Below are positions 60,376 to 64,000 of a DNA stretch of 64,000 nt, piece by piece. Made by a program: the position numbers and the translations under genes. A model generated the notes under the pieces. The model had not been told where the DNA came from. It did not search any database and worked only from the letters and a program-made list of their open reading frames with translations. The stretch is from NCBI GenBank assembly GCA_045106765.1, contig JBGCFD010000004.1, positions 1-64,000 on the forward strand. The letters are read 5' to 3'. Numbering within the stretch: position 1 is the first letter of the stretch; each line of letters starts with the position of its first letter. This DNA comes from CAJQQY01 sp045106765. GTDB taxonomy: Bacteria > Bacteroidota > Bacteroidia > Chitinophagales > Saprospiraceae.

Positions 60376-62430
60376 ATGAAAAGAATTTTTCTACACACTA
60401 CTTTATTGTTAATGTCCTCGGTTTCTCTTTTTTCGAATAGTTCGGAAAAAGAATTTAAAGCAACTTCCATGGAGGTTGCAACAATGTTTAACGATTTAGT
60501 AACACAAGACACATTTTATGTACAAATCTCTGATTGCCTTGCAAATGGAGATGTTTGTATTGACATTCCATTAGCCGATGTTGGAAACTATATTTTCTCT
60601 GAAGGAGGAAATATGTACACGAACGGATTTGTAGGATGTATGGAATCATTTAGTTCTAGTTATGACTATGGTCAATTGTTTGGTCAAGGAAATATTGGAC
60701 CATACATGTTAGATTCATGGGATGTAGATGGAACTGAATTTTCAGGAATGTTTGCTAATATTCCTGATTTAGTTGATTCTATGAATCTATGGGATCCAAC
60801 TGGAAATTGGGTATTGAATACTGGCAATCAAACGATTACTGGTGGTGATACTAATTTGGAGTATTTTCCAATGGATGTTACGGTGATTTCGATAAATTTG
60901 GCATCAAGCATTCCTTTAGGAACTACTAGTACCTTTGAAGGTGCTACGTTGAATTTGTCAGCAGGGACACATTGGATTCAAGTGATTGATAATGTAGGTG
61001 GATTATGTGTTGATTCATTTTATGTTGATGTTCGATGCATACAGCCGAGTACTGAAAATTTCATATTAGCTGTAGATTCGATTCACACTTTTTGTTTTGA
61101 CAATAGCGAGCTACTTGGTCAAGCATCTTCCACTCAAATCCTTTGTCCAAGTACAGGACTATCACCTGCAGAATTTAACTTGATAGGAGGAAATGCTTGT
61201 GTAGAAATTACAGCCTTAAGTGTTGGACAAGATACTGCTTGCTATGTTTTCTGTGATGATTTCGGATTTTGCGATACAACTTACATTTATGTAACAGTAG
61301 AAGCAGTTCCAACAGAAACAGGGCCAGAATGGATTTTTGAAACTATTTACTCCAATACAACTGAGCAAATTTGTATTGATACGACAGATTTACCTGGAAC
61401 GGTAACTAGTATTTTTAATGATTGTCCAGATCAGTCTGGAGAGTATGTAATGTTTTCAATTGATCCATTAATGTATTGTGTTGATTACGCTGCGATTGAT
61501 ATTGGAAAAGATACTGCTTGTATTTTTATTAGCGATGATTTAGGAAATGTAGATACGACTTACTTAGTTGTTTGTATTTCCAATCCAATAACTGATACGA
61601 TTACTCAAAATATGATTTTAGGAGATACGATGTCAGTTTGTATGGATTCGACTCAGTTAGGAGGAGATTTAATTTTGATCAATAATATTTGTGCCAATAC
61701 AGGAGGTGTAGCTAGTTTTTCAGTTGATACATTAACCTATTGTACTGAAATAATTGCTGATCAGGTAGGTCAGGATACAGCTTGCATTATTCTTTGCGAT
61801 AACTTCGGAGTTTGTGATACGACTATTTTGATTGCAAATATTACAGAAACTGCACCGGCTGTTTTGACAGCTATTGATGACAATGCATCTGTACTGTATA
61901 CAGATGCTTTGACCATAGATGTTTGTATAAATGATACGATTCCAAATAATCAAGCTTTGACAAACTACTTCATATTACCAGCATCGGTTGGAGGAATAGA
62001 TCCTCAATATGGATCAGCAACTTTCGCAAGTGAATGCAATATTATTTATACACCTGATGCAATTGAATGTGATGTTGTGGATAGTTTTATGTATGTCATT
62101 TGTACGATTGACGGATGTGATACTGCTTTGGTGACTATATCTCTTGAGTGTGAGCCAATCCAAGCTGGTGAACTTGTTTTTTCCAATGGGTTTTCGCCAA
62201 ATGGAGATGATGTAAATCAGTTTTTTGAAATTCAAGGAGCTGAAACCTATCCTAATAATTCCCTTAGTGTTTTTAACCGATGGGGGAATGAAGTATTCCA
62301 AACTGATAATTATCAAAATGATTGGGAAGGAACATTTAATGGAGCAAGATTGATGAATGGAACCTATTTTTATTTGTTCAATGATGGTGCGGGAAATACG
62401 TACACGGGTTACGTGTATATACAGAATTAA
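60376..62430 (+). CDS. Type IX secreted protein with type B (CHU_C) sorting domain
   Basis: The 684-residue protein has a signal peptide and three copies of an extracellular module ending GQDTACYVFCDDFGFCDTTY-like, at about 290-310, 375-395 and 465-485, then a type B sorting domain (SNGFSPNGDDVNQFFEIQGA, LSVFNRWGNEVFQ, YFYLFNDGAG). It is probably a surface adhesin exported by the type IX system. Its neighbour PorP/SprF is the usual partner. Confidence 0.9.
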   Translation: MKRIFLHTTLLLMSSVSLFSNSSEKEFKATSMEVATMFNDLVTQDTFYVQISDCLANGDVCIDIPLADVGNYIFSEGGNMYTNGFVGCMESFSSSYDYGQLFGQGNIGPYMLDSWDVDGTEFSGMFANIPDLVDSMNLWDPTGNWVLNTGNQTITGGDTNLEYFPMDVTVISINLASSIPLGTTSTFEGATLNLSAGTHWIQVIDNVGGLCVDSFYVDVRCIQPSTENFILAVDSIHTFCFDNSELLGQASSTQILCPSTGLSPAEFNLIGGNACVEITALSVGQDTACYVFCDDFGFCDTTYIYVTVEAVPTETGPEWIFETIYSNTTEQICIDTTDLPGTVTSIFNDCPDQSGEYVMFSIDPLMYCVDYAAIDIGKDTACIFISDDLGNVDTTYLVVCISNPITDTITQNMILGDTMSVCMDSTQLGGDLILINNICANTGGVASFSVDTLTYCTEIIADQVGQDTACIILCDNFGVCDTTILIANITETAPAVLTAIDDNASVLYTDALTIDVCINDTIPNNQALTNYFILPASVGGIDPQYGSATFASECNIIYTPDAIECDVVDSFMYVICTIDGCDTALVTISLECEPIQAGELVFSNGFSPNGDDVNQFFEIQGAETYPNNSLSVFNRWGNEVFQTDNYQNDWEGTFNGARLMNGTYFYLFNDGAGNTYTGYVYIQN

Positions 62431-62658
62431 AATTTTGTGACAACACTAAAAGGATATAGGTATAATTTTTTAACTATATATTTAATCTTTTTATTTGTTA
62501 AAGATTAGAATCTAATTTGCTGATAATCAATAGATTATCAAAGTTGCAAATATCTAAGTTTATTATAGTTTTAAACTAGCATAGTTTTTGTTTTTAAAAT
62601 GTGTGACGTAAATCAGACTAAAAAAAAATGCCTCACACACAATAAATACCCATTAGAA

Positions 62659-63669
62659 ATGAGAAAAATATTTACTCTCTTATGCTTTGTTTGCTTTTTT
62701 GGACAGACTGCTTTTTCGCAGCAAGATCCAATGTTTACAAAGTATATGTTCAACAGTTTACATTATAATCCAGCATATGCAGGTGCGAAAGACCACTTAG
62801 CAATTGGATTACTTTACAGAAATCAATGGTGGGGCATCGATGGTGCACCGGTTACTCAAACCTTTACGATTCATACTCCGCTTAAAAATAAAAGAGTAGG
62901 TGTTGGATTTAGTGCTTACAATGATGTTATTGGACCTTCACAACAGATGGGTGCAAATTTTAGCTATGCTTATCGAATTCCTATGGGAAATGGTGGACGT
63001 GGAAAATTAGCAGTTGGATTGCAAGGAGGAGTTACTAATTGGCGAGCTGATTTTTCAAAAATAACTTTGGCGAATCAAAATGCTACCGTTGATGAAGCAT
63101 TTTTGGAGCAACAGCCAAGTTACTGGTTGCCAAACTTTGGTGCTGGAATATATTATTACACTCGAAATTTTTATATCGGTTTTTCAAGTCCTCATTTAAT
63201 TGAATATGATTTGAGAAATAATGCAACTACGGATATTTGGGCTAGACAGTATAGACACTATTTTGGTTCGATTGGAGCAGCGATTCCAATCAAAGGTGAT
63301 ATGATAATTTTCAAACCATCTATGTTGATTAAAAATGTTGGATTGTTAAGTAAATTTAGCAAAGATGAAGCTTTCCAAGAAATAGGAGCACCTACAGAAA
63401 TTGATGTTGATTTATCACTTTTATTTTATGAAGCACTTTGGGTAGGAGCATCATTTAGAACTGCAATCGAAGCATTTAATGATACCAGTTCATTTGACTC
63501 AGTTGACATTTGGGCAGCTTATTACTTACAAAATGGATTAAGAATTGGAGCTGCGTTTGATTATTCTTTGACAAAATTACAAGGGCCTGCGCAAGGATCT
63601 TTTGAGCTCATGGTAGGTTATGAGTTTAATTATAAAACTAAGCAAATTGTAACTCCGCGTTACTTTTAG
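62659..63669 (+). CDS. PorP/SprF-family type IX secretion membrane protein
   Basis: From the ATG at 62659 the 336-residue protein has a signal peptide (FTLLCFVCFFGQTAFSQ), PMFTKYMFNSLHYNPAYAG (PorP/SprF signature), GIDGAPVTQTFTIHTP, and a barrel ending FNYKTKQIVTPRYF. PorP/SprF proteins are required for secretion of type B cargo such as SprB. The upstream ATG 62599 would place 20 non-signal residues before the signal peptide, so it is rejected. It is downstream of a type B cargo gene, the classic pair. Confidence 0.93.
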   Translation: MRKIFTLLCFVCFFGQTAFSQQDPMFTKYMFNSLHYNPAYAGAKDHLAIGLLYRNQWWGIDGAPVTQTFTIHTPLKNKRVGVGFSAYNDVIGPSQQMGANFSYAYRIPMGNGGRGKLAVGLQGGVTNWRADFSKITLANQNATVDEAFLEQQPSYWLPNFGAGIYYYTRNFYIGFSSPHLIEYDLRNNATTDIWARQYRHYFGSIGAAIPIKGDMIIFKPSMLIKNVGLLSKFSKDEAFQEIGAPTEIDVDLSLLFYEALWVGASFRTAIEAFNDTSSFDSVDIWAAYYLQNGLRIGAAFDYSLTKLQGPAQGSFELMVGYEFNYKTKQIVTPRYF

Positions 63670-63670
63670 T

Positions 63671-63697
63671 TGATTGGTTAATTAAGCGACCAATCAA
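63671..63697 (+). terminator. Short hairpin after PorP/SprF
   Basis: TGATTGG and CCAATCA pair over 7 bp with a 12-nt loop, two bases beyond the stop, without a good T tract. Confidence 0.4.
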
Positions 63698-63878
63698 AAT
63701 GATAGTAAGTTTATGTTAATAAAAACCTTTTGAGGTAAGAAGCGTAAACTATAAAATGAGAAAACCACTAGACTTTAATCAATAGAATTTGGATGACTTG
63801 AAATCATTCGAAACGAAATTTTCCAAAAAAAAAATAATTTTTCCCCAAAATACCGGGGATGATTAAAACACTAGAAAA

Positions 63879-64000
63879 ATGATAAAACAGAAGGTGATTT
63901 TAGCTTTGCTAATCTGTATGATAGCTTCAAGCAGCACATTTGCTCAACTTTCCAAAGAGAAAAGAGCTAGAAAGTACATGGAGGATCTCAACTATATGGG
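63879..64000 (+). CDS. Start of a probable OmpA/TPR outer-membrane protein (3' truncated by window)
   Basis: The visible 40 residues are a signal peptide (ILALLICMIASSSTFA) and then QLSKEKRARKYMEDLNYMG, which reads like the first TPR helix of the OmpA-family proteins that follow PorP/SprF genes in many Bacteroidota. The rest lies beyond the window. The identity is inferred from position and start only. Confidence 0.55.
   Translation, partial: MIKQKVILALLICMIASSSTFAQLSKEKRARKYMEDLNYM

Noticed and set aside
62599..62658. Longer PorP/SprF start
   Set aside because: It would put 20 polar residues in front of a perfect signal peptide.

Overview
The window is a 64 kb, AT-rich chromosomal segment of a member of the Bacteroidota. 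The evidence is a type IX secretion locus (PorP/SprF plus proteins ending in type A and type B sorting domains), very large exported Ig/SprB-like proteins, many short-lipobox lipoproteins, TAnnTTTG-type -7 promoter boxes, and Bacteroidota-specific families. The gene repertoire would fit a gliding, particle-associated lineage such as the Saprospiria, but the exact family cannot be fixed from sequence reading alone. No rRNA, CRISPR array, prophage, transposase or conjugative module was seen; one tRNA-Leu(CAA) is present.

Layout. 1-0.4 kb: the end of a ribbon-helix-helix gene, an 11-bp tandem repeat and tRNA-Leu. 0.4-5.2 kb: hscB and rseP (minus), then an rsmE-led operon and a PspC gene (plus). 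5.2-11.4 kb: ferritin, a Kazal-domain lipoprotein, an M28 peptidase, a PlsC-like acyltransferase and a YjjX NTPase. 11.4-14.3 kb: a decayed GNAT gene, a small double-glycine-like peptide gene and a TPR histidine kinase. 14.3-23.4 kb: a NUDIX/RBBP9 hydrolase pair, a MerR-TipAS regulator diverging from a TIR-winged-helix protein, an ECF sigma factor with a membrane partner, an outer-membrane barrel, an RNase Z-like/DUF4291 pair and an SRPBCC protein. 23.5-27.4 kb: a membrane-anchored coiled-coil protein with three H3TH domains, plus an OmpA-domain partner.

27.7-37.1 kb: a conserved Bacteroidota protein, an arrestin-like Spo0M protein, a TPR lipoprotein, a zincin lipoprotein, a photolyase and a subtilisin-like type IX cargo. 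38.1-46.1 kb: one 2687-residue SprB-like type IX cargo. 46.2-50.1 kb: a minus-strand operon of a lipid kinase, two unknowns and SUI1, and a serine-hydrolase-fold protein lacking its nucleophile. 50.1-51.5 kb: a long gene-free leader, a 46-aa peptide with a KGG junction, a terminator and a WHTF (GRDP-like) protein, the best candidate here for an undescribed peptide system. 51.5-60.1 kb: hscA, two tandem paralogous barrels, a queuosine-precursor transporter, a second H3TH protein, a flippase and cytidine deaminase. 60.4-64 kb: a type B cargo, PorP/SprF and the start of a probable OmpA-like third partner.

A recurrent feature is the use of long intergenic inverted repeats (arms of about 12-35 bp). 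Most are terminators between convergent or tandem genes, but some (37.9 kb, 59.4 kb) lie where a terminator is not expected.
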